Positions 10,501-18,967 of a stretch of DNA of 64,000 nucleotides are shown piece by piece. The DNA is from Kitasatospora terrestris. Lineage in GTDB: Bacteria > Actinomycetota > Actinomycetes > Streptomycetales > Streptomycetaceae. The notes beneath the pieces are model-generated. The model made no database searches and was not told where the DNA came from. It saw only the letters and a program-made list of their open reading frames with translations. The stretch spans positions 248,001 through 312,000 of the forward strand of contig NZ_BAABIS010000001.1 of assembly GCF_039542905.1 (NCBI RefSeq), in the 5' to 3' direction. Numbering within the stretch: the first letter of the stretch is position 1; every line of letters starts with the position of its first letter. A program made the position numbers and the translations under genes.

Positions 10501-11617
10501 AGGCTGCTGCCGCCAGCCCGGCGGCCAGTATGTTCTTCGCCGCGTTCACGTCCCGGTCGTGGGTCGTCCCGCAGGCGCACGTCCACGTCCGGACGTTGAG
10601 CGGCATCTTGCCCTGCAAGGTGCCGCAGGCCGAGCACAGCTTGGAGCTGGGGAACCACCGGTCAACGGTGATCACCTCGCGTCCGTACCACTGGGCCTTG
10701 TACTCCAGCATGGACCGCAGCTCAGTCCAGCTCGCGTCCGAGATGGCTCGGGACAGCGTGCGGTTCTTGAGCATGTTGCGGACCGTCAGATCCTCGATCA
10801 CGACCGTTTGGTTCTCACGGATGAGTCGGGTGGTGAGCTTGTGCAGGAAGTCCCTGCGCCGGTCGGCGATGCGGGCGTGGACGCGGGCGACCTTGAGCCG
10901 GGCCTTGTCCCGGTTCGCGCTGCCCTTGGCCTTGCGGGCAAGTTCCCGCTGGGCCTTGGCCAACTGCTCGCGGTCGGCTCGCTCGTGCTTGGGGTTGTTG
11001 ATCTTCTCCCCGGTGGAGAGCGTCACCAGGCCGGTGATCCCGGCGTCGATGCCGACGGCCGGGTTCACCGGGGCCGGCATCGCGGGCCGGTCCTCGCACA
11101 GCAGGGAGACGAACCAGCGGCCCGCGCTGTCCTGCGACACGGTCACCGTGGACGGGACCGCGCCATCCGGCAGAGGCCGCGACCACACGATGTCCAGCGG
11201 CTCGGCCATCTTCGCCAGCGTGAGGCTGCCGTCCCGGTAGCGGAACGCGGAGCTGGTGTACTCGGCGGACTTCCGGGACTTCTTCCGGGACTTGAACGTC
11301 GGGTACTTCGCCCGCTTGACCCAGAAGTTGGTGAACGCCCCCTGCAAGTGCCGAAGCGTCTGCTGCAACGGAACCGAGGAGACCTCGGACAGGTAGGCCA
11401 GATCCTCGGTCTTCTTCCACGCCGTCAGCATCGCCGACGTCGCGTTGTAGTTCACCCGCTCCTGACGCAGCGTCCACGCTTCGGTGCGGGCCTGCAACGC
11501 CATGTTGTAGACCTTGCGCACACACCCGAACGTGCGCGACAGCTCGGCTGCCTGCGCATCGGTCGGATAGAAGCGGTACTTGAACGCCCGCTTCACGTGG
11601 TTCGTGGCCACGCTCAC
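10391..11617 (-). CDS. tnpB: TnpB RNA-guided endonuclease (IS605 family)
   Basis: 408 residues, full length for TnpB. The RuvC-like catalytic residues are all present: D191 in VGIDAGITG, E275 in VVIEDLTV and D356 in HDRDVNAAKNI. The zinc ribbon has C328, C331, C347 and C349. The N-terminal part (RAFKYRFYPTDAQ...) is the usual helix-turn-helix/wedge region. TnpB cleaves DNA at sites matching its guide RNA and TAM and helps keep the element in place. The GTG start at 11617 is only 4 bp from the inserted IS630, so the native promoter has been separated from the gene by about 1.4 kb. The protein looks intact but expression may be reduced or driven from the IS630 end. Confidence 0.92.
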   Translation of the reverse strand: MSVATNHVKRAFKYRFYPTDAQAAELSRTFGCVRKVYNMALQARTEAWTLRQERVNYNATSAMLTAWKKTEDLAYLSEVSSVPLQQTLRHLQGAFTNFWVKRAKYPTFKSRKKSRKSAEYTSSAFRYRDGSLTLAKMAEPLDIVWSRPLPDGAVPSTVTVSQDSAGRWFVSLLCEDRPAMPAPVNPAVGIDAGITGLVTLSTGEKINNPKHERADREQLAKAQRELARKAKGSANRDKARLKVARVHARIADRRRDFLHKLTTRLIRENQTVVIEDLTVRNMLKNRTLSRAISDASWTELRSMLEYKAQWYGREVITVDRWFPSSKLCSACGTLQGKMPLNVRTWTCACGTTHDRDVNAAKNILAAGLAAAACGDGVRPQRSTPGGQSSMKQEVVPPPRSRAAAQPRG

Positions 11618-11621
11618 AAAC

Positions 11622-13041
11622 TAGTGTCCTGCGCCGCAAATCACGCGGGTAAGTTGCTACTCTTTTCGGGTGTCGCATCCTGGGCCTTCTGCCGTGTCGA
11701 TCACGTTGTCCGAGGACGAGCGTGCCGAGTTGGTACGTCGAGTGGCGTCGTGGGACCGGAGGGCTGCCGAGCGGGCCCGGATCATCCTGGCGTGCGCTGA
11801 TGGCATGTCGAATGCCGCCGCTGCGAACCATGTTGGCGTTCAGGCCAAGACGGTGGGCAAGTGGCGTCGCAAGTTCGCGGCCGAGGGGCTGGCCGGTCTG
11901 CAGGACGCGGGCCGCATTGGCCGGCCGAAGGCCGACCTGGTGTTGAGCGATGCCGAGCGGGACCAGTTGACGCGGTGGGCGAGGCGGGCGAAGACCGCGC
12001 AGTATCTGGCCTTGCGGGCCAGGATTGTGCTGCGGTGTGCGGAGGGCGGGACGAACAGGCAGGCCGCGATGGACCTGGGTGTCGACGAGTCGACGGTGGA
12101 GCGTTGGCGGGCCCGCTTCATCGCCAAGCGCCTCGATGGGCTGCAGGATGAGCCCCGTCCGGGCCGCCCGCCGTCGATCCTGCTCGACCAGGTCGAGGAC
12201 GTCGTCGTGGCAACGCTGGAGTCCGCGCCGGGCAACGACACGCACTGGTCCAGGGCCTCGATGGCCGCCCGTACGGGGCTGTCGAAGTCGACCGTCGGGC
12301 GGATCTGGAAGAGGTTCGACCTCAAGCCCCACCTGCAGGATTCTTTCAAGCTGTCCACCGATCCGCAGTTCGTGGACAAGGTCGTCGATGTGGTCGGGCT
12401 CTACCACAACCCGCCCGAGCGGGCGGTCGTGCTCTGCGTGGACGAGAAGTCCCAGATCCAGGCGCTGGACCGCTCCCAGCCGGTGCTGCCGATGATGCCC
12501 GGCATGCCCGAGCGCCGCACCCACGACTACCTGCGGCACGGCATCACCAGCCTGTTCGCCGCCTTCAACATCGCCGACGGCACCGTCATCAGTGAACTCC
12601 ACCGCCGCCACCGCGCCATCGAGTTCAAGAAGTTCCTGGTCACGATAGACAAGGCCGTGCCGCGAGAACTCGACGTCCACGTGGTGTGCGACAACTACGC
12701 CACCCACAACACCGCCGAGATCCGCACCTGGCTCGCGAAGCACCCCCGGTTCCACGTCCACTTCACCCCGACCGGCTCATCCTGGCTCAACCAGGTCGAG
12801 CGCTGGTTCGGCCTGCTCACCGACAAGCTCCTCCGCCGCGGCGTCCACACCTCCGTCACGGCCCTCGAGAACGACATCAGGGCCTGGATCAACACCTGGA
12901 ACGACAACCCCCGGCCCTTCACCTGGACCAAGACCGCCGACGAGATCCTCAAATCCCTCGCCGACTACCTCACCAAGATCAACCCGCCAGGCCCGACATC
13001 AGAGCAAAACTCACCCTCATGATTTGAGGCGCAGGACACTA
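11622..13041 (+). mobile_element. IS630-family insertion sequence
   Basis: Terminal inverted repeats match at 19 of 20 positions when 11624-11643 is compared with the reverse complement of 13020-13039 (TGTCCTGCGCC core). The element is flanked on both sides by TA (11622-11623 and 13040-13041), the target duplication expected of IS630/Tc1-mariner transposition. It encodes one transposase and lies inside the IS605-type element directly upstream of tnpB, so it arrived later. Confidence 0.9.
11670..13022 (+). CDS. IS630-family DDE transposase with duplicated N-terminal HTH domain
   Basis: 450 residues. The DDE triad is D258 ([16 protein letters not shown]), D341 ([10 protein letters not shown]) and E377 ([14 protein letters not shown]), all intact. 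Usual relatives are about 360 residues with a single helix-turn-helix region. Here two homologous helix-turn-helix units lie in tandem: residues 12-86 ([10 protein letters not shown] ... [12 protein letters not shown]) and 91-167 ([10 protein letters not shown] ... [12 protein letters not shown]). The second is the family's normal N-terminus, so the first is an added copy. The GTG at 11670 is the first start after the left inverted repeat. The transposase should be functional judged by its motifs. Confidence 0.93.
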   Translation: MSHPGPSAVSITLSEDERAELVRRVASWDRRAAERARIILACADGMSNAAAANHVGVQAKTVGKWRRKFAAEGLAGLQDAGRIGRPKADLVLSDAERDQLTRWARRAKTAQYLALRARIVLRCAEGGTNRQAAMDLGVDESTVERWRARFIAKRLDGLQDEPRPGRPPSILLDQVEDVVVATLESAPGNDTHWSRASMAARTGLSKSTVGRIWKRFDLKPHLQDSFKLSTDPQFVDKVVDVVGLYHNPPERAVVLCVDEKSQIQALDRSQPVLPMMPGMPERRTHDYLRHGITSLFAAFNIADGTVISELHRRHRAIEFKKFLVTIDKAVPRELDVHVVCDNYATHNTAEIRTWLAKHPRFHVHFTPTGSSWLNQVERWFGLLTDKLLRRGVHTSVTALENDIRAWINTWNDNPRPFTWTKTADEILKSLADYLTKINPPGPTSEQNSPS

Positions 13042-13142
13042 GCGCGACTGCTTGTAATGATCAAACCCGCGGGTCAGAGCACCGCGGTCCGCCTGGCGGC
13101 GAAACACAGCCCCTTACCCCGCTCCGCAGGAAATCCAATACT

Positions 13143-13162
13143 CCCCGGCCTGAAGGCCGGGG
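13143..13162. repeat. Subterminal hairpin, left end of IS605-type element
   Basis: Same 20-base palindrome as at 10364-10383. The element probably ends at 13180, next to the pentamer TTCAT on the minus strand. Confidence 0.75.
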
Positions 13163-13293
13163 TTTCCTTGGAGGTATCCGATGAACGGTCAACTCGCTGT
13201 CACGAACAGGGAGGATGGGACCTCCGGCGGTTCCCCGGGCGGCTCAGCGTGATACGCCGCGCGGCAGCCGGTCAAGCCCCTCGACGCCCATCG

Positions 13294-13938
13294 TTACCAG
13301 GTCCAGACCGCCACGAAGCAGCTGGTCCCGTCCACGGTCGCGGTGTGGAGCAGCCGGTGGGTCGTCAGGTCCTCGTCGGCGCCGTCCAGCAGTTGCCAGG
13401 GCGAGCGGCCCGACACCCCGAGCTCGCGGGCCAGGTCCGCGTCCAGGTCGGGAAACCAGCCGTCCGCGTCGCCGCAGGCCAGTGCGGCGGCGATGCCGGC
13501 GTCGAGCCCGGCGACCCGCGGGTCGGGGCCGGTGGTCCGGTCGGTGTCGCGCCGGGTCGGACCGTTCCCCAGGGCCAGGAGCACGACCCGGTCCGCCCAT
13601 CCGGCCAGGTGGACCCCGTCCTCGCCGTTGGCGGGCCAGGACCGGTCGTCGTCCACCTCGTAGGCGCGGACCGGACCGTTCCAGCCCGCCCGGCGCAGCA
13701 GCGCCGCACCGACGCCGACGCCCGACGAGGTCGGCAGGCCGCCCGCCCGGCCGTCCGGATGCAGCAGGGTCCGCGGCCCCGGTGCGACGACGGCCACCAG
13801 GTCGGGTGCCGCGGCGAGGACGGCGGTCACCGCCTCCGCACAGGCCGCGCGCAGCCGCTCCGGCGCCGCCGTCGCGTCCCCGTCCGGCGCACCGGCGAGT
13901 GACGGCAGGTCGGGACAGACGGCGGCGGCAACGAGCAT
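13294..13938 (-). CDS. LigB-like class III extradiol dioxygenase-family protein
   Basis: 214 residues. The start MLVAAAVCPDLPSLAGAP, then LRAACAEAVTAVLAAAPDLVAVVAPGP, resembles the subunit B-like domain of class III extradiol ring-cleavage dioxygenases widely present in Streptomyces. The His/Glu iron ligands of true LigB enzymes cannot be assigned with confidence: the usual early His is replaced by Cys-Pro-Asp. It may therefore be a non-catalytic or memo-like relative. ATG at 13938 is the first start consistent with the family. It stands alone between the insertion element and an SDR gene. Confidence 0.65.
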   Translation of the reverse strand: MLVAAAVCPDLPSLAGAPDGDATAAPERLRAACAEAVTAVLAAAPDLVAVVAPGPRTLLHPDGRAGGLPTSSGVGVGAALLRRAGWNGPVRAYEVDDDRSWPANGEDGVHLAGWADRVVLLALGNGPTRRDTDRTTGPDPRVAGLDAGIAAALACGDADGWFPDLDADLARELGVSGRSPWQLLDGADEDLTTHRLLHTATVDGTSCFVAVWTW

Positions 13939-14003
13939 GCCGCACAGCGTAGTCGGCGCGGTCGGACCTCGGCGGTCGGCGCCGGGCTGCGTGACGGCCG
14001 CGG

Positions 14004-14729
14004 TCAGGCGAGGCGGCCGCCGCCGTCGACGTGCAGGACGGTGCCGGTGACGTACTGGTTGTCGATCGCGTACAGCACGGCCTTCACCAGGTCCTCGGTG
14101 GCGCCGACGCGCCGGGCCGGGTTGCGTTCGGCGACGCCGCGCAGGAACGCGGCCTTGTCGGCGCCGAGGCCGTCCCAGGAGCCGGTGTCGACGATGCCCG
14201 GGGAGACGGCGTTCACCCGGATCGGGGCGAGCTCCACGGCGAGCGCCTGGACGAGGAACGCGAGCGCGCCGTTGGTGGTGGCCATCACGGTGCGGGCGGG
14301 GGCCGGCCGCCACGCCGCCACGCCGGAGAAGAAGGTGAACGTGCCGGCTCCGTCGACCCGTCCCGCCAGGTGCTTGGCGAGCAGCAGCGGGCCGATCACC
14401 TTCGCGTCGAAGGCGCGGCGCACCGCGTCCGCGTCGAGCTCGGCCACCGGGCCGTTCGCGGGCATCGCGGCGGTCGAGACCAGGTGGTCGAAGCCGCCGA
14501 CCTTCGCGGCGAGTTCGGCGATCGACCGCTCGTCCGTCAGGTCGAGCGGCAGGACCTCGGCCTCGCCGGCGAGTTCGCCGGCGGTCCACTCGAGCTTGCG
14601 CGGGTCGGGCCCGGCCAGGACGAGCCGGGCGCCGGCGGCGGACGCGGCGAGCGCGACCGCCCGGCCCGTGCGCGAGCCCGCGCCGACGACGACCAGCCGG
14701 CGGCCCGCCAGCGGGGAGGATGCAGACAT
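14004..14729 (-). CDS. SDR family NAD(P)-dependent oxidoreductase
   Basis: 241 residues, standard size for a classical short-chain dehydrogenase. The cofactor motif is VVGAGSRTGRAVAL (Gly-rich loop), followed by DLTDERS. The expected catalytic YxxxK is not found: the position after the FFSGVAAWRP segment reads MATTNGALAF, with Thr-Thr-Asn where Tyr and Lys would stand. The C-terminus has VNAVSPGIVDT and VTGTVLHVDGGG. The missing Tyr/Lys suggests altered chemistry or a binding role. The ATG at 14729 has a clear AAGGAG site. It is divergent from a LysR regulator with a palindromic site between them, so it is the likely regulatory target. Confidence 0.85.
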   Translation of the reverse strand: MSASSPLAGRRLVVVGAGSRTGRAVALAASAAGARLVLAGPDPRKLEWTAGELAGEAEVLPLDLTDERSIAELAAKVGGFDHLVSTAAMPANGPVAELDADAVRRAFDAKVIGPLLLAKHLAGRVDGAGTFTFFSGVAAWRPAPARTVMATTNGALAFLVQALAVELAPIRVNAVSPGIVDTGSWDGLGADKAAFLRGVAERNPARRVGATEDLVKAVLYAIDNQYVTGTVLHVDGGGRLA

Positions 14730-14836
14730 GGGTGACTCCTTGGTGTGGGAGGGGGTCCGGTCGGCGGAACCTGCTCCGCGCCGACCGCTCCTCCACCCTC
14801 GCCCGGCATCCGCCCATGAGTCCAAGGCATGGCTTC

Positions 14837-14849
14837 TATCGGAACGATA
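14837..14849. promoter_or_regulatory. LysR-type operator (T-N11-A palindrome)
   Basis: Perfect palindrome TATCG-GAA-CGATA, which fits the T-N11-A LysR recognition motif. It lies 10 bp upstream of the LysR start in the 130-bp gap between the SDR and LysR genes, so it probably controls both. Confidence 0.7.
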
Positions 14850-14859
14850 AACTGTGGTC

Positions 14860-15750
14860 ATGACGACCCTGCGGCAGTTCGAGTACCTGGTCACCGTCGT
14901 CGACACCGGGTCGTTCACCCGCGCCGCCGAGCGGCTGTACGTCACCCAGCCCGCGCTCTCCCACCAGATCCGGGCGCTGGAGGCCGCACTCGGCGGCCCG
15001 CTGCTGGAGCGGCTGCCGCGCACCGTCCGCCCCACCCCGCTCGGACGCGCCGTCCTCCCCCACGCCCGCGCCGCCCTCGCCGAGACCGAGCGCCTGCACG
15101 CCGCGGCCCGCCGGGCGAGCGGGTTGGAGGACGGCGAGCTGGAGATCGGCACCGTGTACTCGATCAGCCTCGGCATCCTGCCGCCCGTCCTGCGCGCATG
15201 GCGCCGCGAGCACCCCGGGGTCCGGATCCGGCTGCGCGAGTACCCGCACGGCGACCGGCTGCGCGGGGCCATGGCCGCGGGCGCCGCCGACCTCGCCGTC
15301 GGACCGGTGCCGGACGGCTGGGACGGGCCGATCCGCGAGCTCGGCGTCGAGGAGTTCGTCCTCGTCCTGCCGGCCGACGACCCGCTCGCCGCCTCCCCCT
15401 ACCGCACCGTCCCGCTCGCCGAACTGGCCGACCGCGCCTGGGTCCACTACGCGCCGGACAACGGCCTCGCCGAGGTCCTCGACCAGGCCTGCGCGGCCGC
15501 CGGCTTCCACCCCGTCGCCGCGATCCGGGCCGAACAGACCTCCGCCGCACCCCTGTTGGCCGCCGCCGGGCTCGGCCCCGCGCTCGTCCCCGCCACCATC
15601 GTGCCGCCCCACTCCGACGGCGTCCTGCTCCGCCCCGACCCCCCGGTCCGGCGCACCCTCGCCGCCTACACCCGCACCCGCCCCGACCGCCTCACCACCG
15701 CCTTCACCGACCTCCTCGCCACCCACGCGCGCACCGATCAGCGCGCCTGA
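14860..15750 (+). CDS. LysR family transcriptional regulator
   Basis: 296 residues. The winged helix-turn-helix at the N-terminus reads LRQFEYLVTVVDTGSFTRAAERLYVTQPALSHQIRALE, the classical LysR pattern. A periplasmic-binding-like effector domain fills residues about 90-290. The ATG at 14860 is preferred over GTG 14854 because the family begins with MTTLRQFEYL-like residues. LysR proteins typically activate a divergently transcribed gene in response to a small ligand; here that is the SDR gene at 14004-14729. Confidence 0.93.
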   Translation: MTTLRQFEYLVTVVDTGSFTRAAERLYVTQPALSHQIRALEAALGGPLLERLPRTVRPTPLGRAVLPHARAALAETERLHAAARRASGLEDGELEIGTVYSISLGILPPVLRAWRREHPGVRIRLREYPHGDRLRGAMAAGAADLAVGPVPDGWDGPIRELGVEEFVLVLPADDPLAASPYRTVPLAELADRAWVHYAPDNGLAEVLDQACAAAGFHPVAAIRAEQTSAAPLLAAAGLGPALVPATIVPPHSDGVLLRPDPPVRRTLAAYTRTRPDRLTTAFTDLLATHARTDQRA

Positions 15751-15854
15751 CCCCGTCGGCGACGTCGCATCAGGACCCGGCCGGACCGCTGAGGACGGTC
15801 AGGACCAGGCTTGCGGGGATGGTGTTCCCTTCGGCGGGCGTGGAGGGGCCGGGG

Positions 15855-17153
15855 TCAGGTGAGGGCGAAGTAGCGCAGCCAGAGGTAGAGGGCGGAGATG
15901 GCGATGGTGGCGGCGGTGACGGGGATGCCGTAGCGGGTGAAGGTCCAGAAGCTGATGGGTTGGCGGTTGCGTTCGGCGATGCCGAGGACGACGACGTTGG
16001 CGGAGGCTCCGATGGCGGTGGCGTTGCCACCGAGGTCGGCGCCGAGGGCGAGGGCCCACCACAGGACGTGGCCGTGGGTGTCGCCGACGGTGTGGGCGAG
16101 GTCGGCGGTGATGGGGGCCATGGTGGCGACGTAGGGGATGTTGTCGACGATGGCGGAGAGCACGGCGGAGCCGCCGAGCATGGTCATGGTGGCGGCGAGC
16201 GGGTTGCCGCCGGTGGCGTCGGCGAGGGCCTCGGAGACCGTTTCGATGATGCCGGTCTCGATGAGGGCGCCGACCATGACGAACAGTCCGGCGAAGAAGG
16301 CGAGGGTGGGCCATTCGACGTCGGCGAGGGCGTCCTTGGCCTCGACCTTGGATACGGCGACGAGCAGGCCGGCGCCGAGCAGGGCGACCACGGACGGGGC
16401 GTAGTGCACGACGGGGTGGAGGACGAACCCGGCGACGACCAGGGCCAGGACGGCGAGGCCCTGGACGAGCAGGCGCGGGTCGCGGATCGTCTCGCGCTCG
16501 TCGAGCGCCATGACCTCCGCCGCCCGGTCCTCGTCGTAGCGGAAGGCGTCGCGGAACAGGAAGCGGCACATCCCCAGCAGGACGACGGTCAGCAGCGCGG
16601 CGAGCGGGGCGAGGTGGACGAGGAAGTCGTTGAAGGTGAGGCCGGCGCGGCTGGCGATGATGATGTTCGGCGGGTCGCCGACCAGGGTCGCGGTGCCGCC
16701 GATGTTGGAGGCGAACACCTCGGCGATCAGGAACGGCGCGGCCTTCAGCGCGAGCCGGTCGCACACCAGCAGGGTGACCGGGGCGACCAGCAGCACGGTG
16801 GTGACGTTGTCGAGCAGCGCGGAGGCGGCCGCGGTGATGACCACCAGCATCGCCATCACCCGGAACGGTCTGGCCCTGGCCCGCTTCACGGACCAGATGG
16901 CCAGGTACTCGAAGACGCCGGTACGCCGCAGCACGCCGACGATCATCATCATGCCGAGCAGCAGGAAGACGACGTTCCAGTCGATGCCGGTGTCGGTGGA
17001 GAAGAACGCCGCACGGTCGTCGGTGGCGCCGATGGCCAGCATCAGGGCGGCGCCGCCGAGGGCGGCGGCGACCCGGTGGACCCATTCGGTGACGATCAGG
17101 ACGTAGACGGCGGCGAACACCGCGAGGGCCGCCCAGGCCTGCCAGTTGCTCAT
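15855..17153 (-). CDS. ArsB/NhaD-type ion transporter (SLC13/IT superfamily)
   Basis: 432 residues with about 11-12 membrane helices. Two repeated halves carry the family's helical hairpin motifs: ASALLDNVTTVLLVAPVT, then NIGGTATLVGDPPNIIIAS in the first half, and SAIVDNIPYVATMAPIT with ADLGGNATAIGASANVV in the second. These match ArsB/NhaD permeases, which export arsenite or exchange Na+ for H+. The genomic partner is a CPA1 antiporter and a CBS protein, so cation/proton exchange is more likely than arsenite export. The start overlaps the CBS gene stop by 4 bp (ATGA). Confidence 0.9.
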   Translation of the reverse strand: MSNWQAWAALAVFAAVYVLIVTEWVHRVAAALGGAALMLAIGATDDRAAFFSTDTGIDWNVVFLLLGMMMIVGVLRRTGVFEYLAIWSVKRARARPFRVMAMLVVITAAASALLDNVTTVLLVAPVTLLVCDRLALKAAPFLIAEVFASNIGGTATLVGDPPNIIIASRAGLTFNDFLVHLAPLAALLTVVLLGMCRFLFRDAFRYDEDRAAEVMALDERETIRDPRLLVQGLAVLALVVAGFVLHPVVHYAPSVVALLGAGLLVAVSKVEAKDALADVEWPTLAFFAGLFVMVGALIETGIIETVSEALADATGGNPLAATMTMLGGSAVLSAIVDNIPYVATMAPITADLAHTVGDTHGHVLWWALALGADLGGNATAIGASANVVVLGIAERNRQPISFWTFTRYGIPVTAATIAISALYLWLRYFALT

Positions 17154-17614
17154 CGGGCGGCCTCCAGCAGGTGCTTGAGCAGGTTCGCTGCGGTGACGGC
17201 GCCGCACAGCCGGGGGGTGCCGGCAGGCCGGCGTTCGAGGACGGCGACCAGCGGAGTGCGGCTGCCGGCCATCAGCGCGGCGACCTCCACCGCAGTGTCG
17301 TCCGCGTCGGCCGTCACCGGCGGCGGGACGTCCCTGGGGAGGCAGTCGCGCACCCGCAGGCCCTCCAGTGCCGCGCACATCCGGTCGGCGTGCGCCTCGT
17401 CGATCACCGCCGCCAGCGACGGGTCCTCCAGGACGTAGCCGGGGACGAGCAGGCGCACCAGTTGCGAGGCGGGCAGCACCGCCTTCGGCAGTCCGGCGTC
17501 GTCGACGACCAGCACCCCGGGCAGGCGCCGCTCGGCGAGCAGCCGGGCGGCATCCAGGGCCTGGTCGTCCAGGCCGATGATCGGGTAGGGCTCGGCGAGG
17601 TCGCGGGCACGCAA
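17150..17614 (-). CDS. CBS-domain protein
   Basis: 154 residues forming one CBS pair: the first repeat about 6-60 (LAERRLPGVLVVDDAGLPKAV) and the second about 85-150 (ALMAGSRTPLVAVLERR). CBS pairs bind adenosine nucleotides (ATP, AMP, SAM or c-di-AMP) and regulate attached enzymes or transporters. Here it stands alone, sandwiched between two antiporter genes and translationally coupled to the ArsB/NhaD-type transporter, which suggests that it senses energy or ion state for that transporter. The ligand cannot be read from the sequence. Confidence 0.87.
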   Translation of the reverse strand: MRARDLAEPYPIIGLDDQALDAARLLAERRLPGVLVVDDAGLPKAVLPASQLVRLLVPGYVLEDPSLAAVIDEAHADRMCAALEGLRVRDCLPRDVPPPVTADADDTAVEVAALMAGSRTPLVAVLERRPAGTPRLCGAVTAANLLKHLLEAAR

Positions 17615-17689
17615 CTTAGGGTCTCCTCGGTCGTCGGGGCGGGCCGGCCGCCGGGCTGTCCCCGGCGGCCGACAGGCAGGGCGGTGGTT

Positions 17690-18967
17690 TCAGTTGTCGG
17701 CGGTGGCTGCGGGAGTGCCGGCCGTCGGGACGGCAGCGCGGTCGGCGCCCGGTGCCCCGTGTGCAGGCCCGGGAACGATTCCGGGGGTGTCGGCATCGGG
17801 GGCGTCGATGTCGAAGAGGCGGGCGACGGGCACGTCCGAGCTGGAGTGCAGCACGATCGAGGCGGCGATGCAGACCGCGATCAGGGTGTAGGCCTGCTCG
17901 CCCTGCGGGATGCCGGCCTGCAGCACCAGCAGCCCGTAGACCACGGACGCGAAGCCCTTGGGGCCGAACCACGCGGCGACCAGCCGCTCGCGCCGGTCGA
18001 TCCGCGAGCGCACCAGCGACAGCAGCAGCGAGGCGGGTCGGATCAGGACGATCGCCAGCACCACGGCCGCGTACCCGCCGACCGACAGGCCGGCGAACAG
18101 CCGCGGGGTGAGCAGCGCGCCGAAGACCAGCAGGGCGGCGAACTTGGCGAGTTCGGCGAGGGCCTCGCCCAACGGTTCGAACGCCCGCTTGGGTTGCGGT
18201 GCGACCGCGGCGAGGACGGCGCCGGCGCCGAACGCCGCCAGGTAGGGGTTGGCGTGGGTGAGGTGGCAGGCGGCGTACAGGACGGTCCCGGCGGCGAGCG
18301 GCAGCAGCGGCTGCAACTTCGCCTCCGCGCCCAGGCCCGGCAGGCGCAGCAGCAGGGTCAGGAGCAGCGGGACGGCCACTCCCAGCAGCAGGCCGCCGAC
18401 CAGTTCCGCGCCGATCACCGTCAGGGAGGACTCGGTGCCCGCGGCGGTGGGGCCGGCGGCGGCGATCAGGACGAGGACGACGGGCAGGGCGAGGCCGTCG
18501 TTGAGTCCGGACTCGACGTTCAACAGCTGCCGCAGCCGGGCCGGGACCTCCTTGCGGCCCACGATCGCGGAGGCGAAGACCGGGTCGGTGGGGGCCAGCA
18601 CCGCGCCGACCAGGAACGATGTCGTCCAGTCGAGGCCGACCAGGTAGTGGGTGACCACGGCCATGCCGGCGAACGCCAGCGGCATGCCCAGGCCCAGGGC
18701 GCGCGCCGGATGCCGCCACGCGGCGCGCAGCGCGGGGAACGCCAGGTGCATGCCGTCGGTGAACAGCACCGTGAACAGGGCGAGGTCGGCCGTGGCGGTC
18801 ACGATCGGGTCGTGCGCGTCGATGTGCACCAGGCCCAGGAAGCCGTCACCGGCCAGCGCCCCCGCCGCCAGGAACAGCAGCGACGTGGACAGCACCGTAC
18901 GGGCCGCCAGCCCCGACAGCAGGACCGCGACCAGCAGCGCGACCCCGAAAACAGCAACGAGCACCAT
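17690..18967 (-). CDS. CPA1-family cation/proton antiporter
   Basis: 425 residues, about 12 membrane helices. Diagnostic stretches are FLVGAVLAPTDPVFASAIV and the NVESGLNDGLALPVVLVL segment with the ion-binding Asp, as in NhaP/CPA1 Na+(K+)/H+ antiporters. The end is a hydrophilic tail rich in Ala and Pro. It is the first gene of a three-gene operon (antiporter, CBS protein, ArsB/NhaD transporter) with a 75-bp gap to the second gene. It probably handles sodium, potassium or pH homeostasis. The ATG at 18967 starts directly before the first helix. The upstream leader is long and may be structured. Confidence 0.9.
   Translation of the reverse strand: MVLVAVFGVALLVAVLLSGLAARTVLSTSLLFLAAGALAGDGFLGLVHIDAHDPIVTATADLALFTVLFTDGMHLAFPALRAAWRHPARALGLGMPLAFAGMAVVTHYLVGLDWTTSFLVGAVLAPTDPVFASAIVGRKEVPARLRQLLNVESGLNDGLALPVVLVLIAAAGPTAAGTESSLTVIGAELVGGLLLGVAVPLLLTLLLRLPGLGAEAKLQPLLPLAAGTVLYAACHLTHANPYLAAFGAGAVLAAVAPQPKRAFEPLGEALAELAKFAALLVFGALLTPRLFAGLSVGGYAAVVLAIVLIRPASLLLSLVRSRIDRRERLVAAWFGPKGFASVVYGLLVLQAGIPQGEQAYTLIAVCIAASIVLHSSSDVPVARLFDIDAPDADTPGIVPGPAHGAPGADRAAVPTAGTPAATADN

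Larger units (their letters stand above)
10353..13180 (-). mobile_element. IS605-family (tnpB-only, IS1341-type) element carrying a nested IS630 element
   Basis: Near-identical 20-base hairpins mark both ends (10364-10383 and 13143-13162), the subterminal palindromes typical of IS200/IS605 elements. Inside lies one tnpB gene and no tnpA. Boundaries are inferred: at the left end of the element (right side here) the flanking pentamer on the minus strand is TTCAT (13185-13181), a plausible target/TAM, and no target duplication is needed. Removing the element rejoins the LAFTG gene in frame. Subtracting the nested IS630 leaves about 1.4 kb, normal for a tnpB-only element. Without tnpA it would need a helper transposase. 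Confidence 0.8.
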
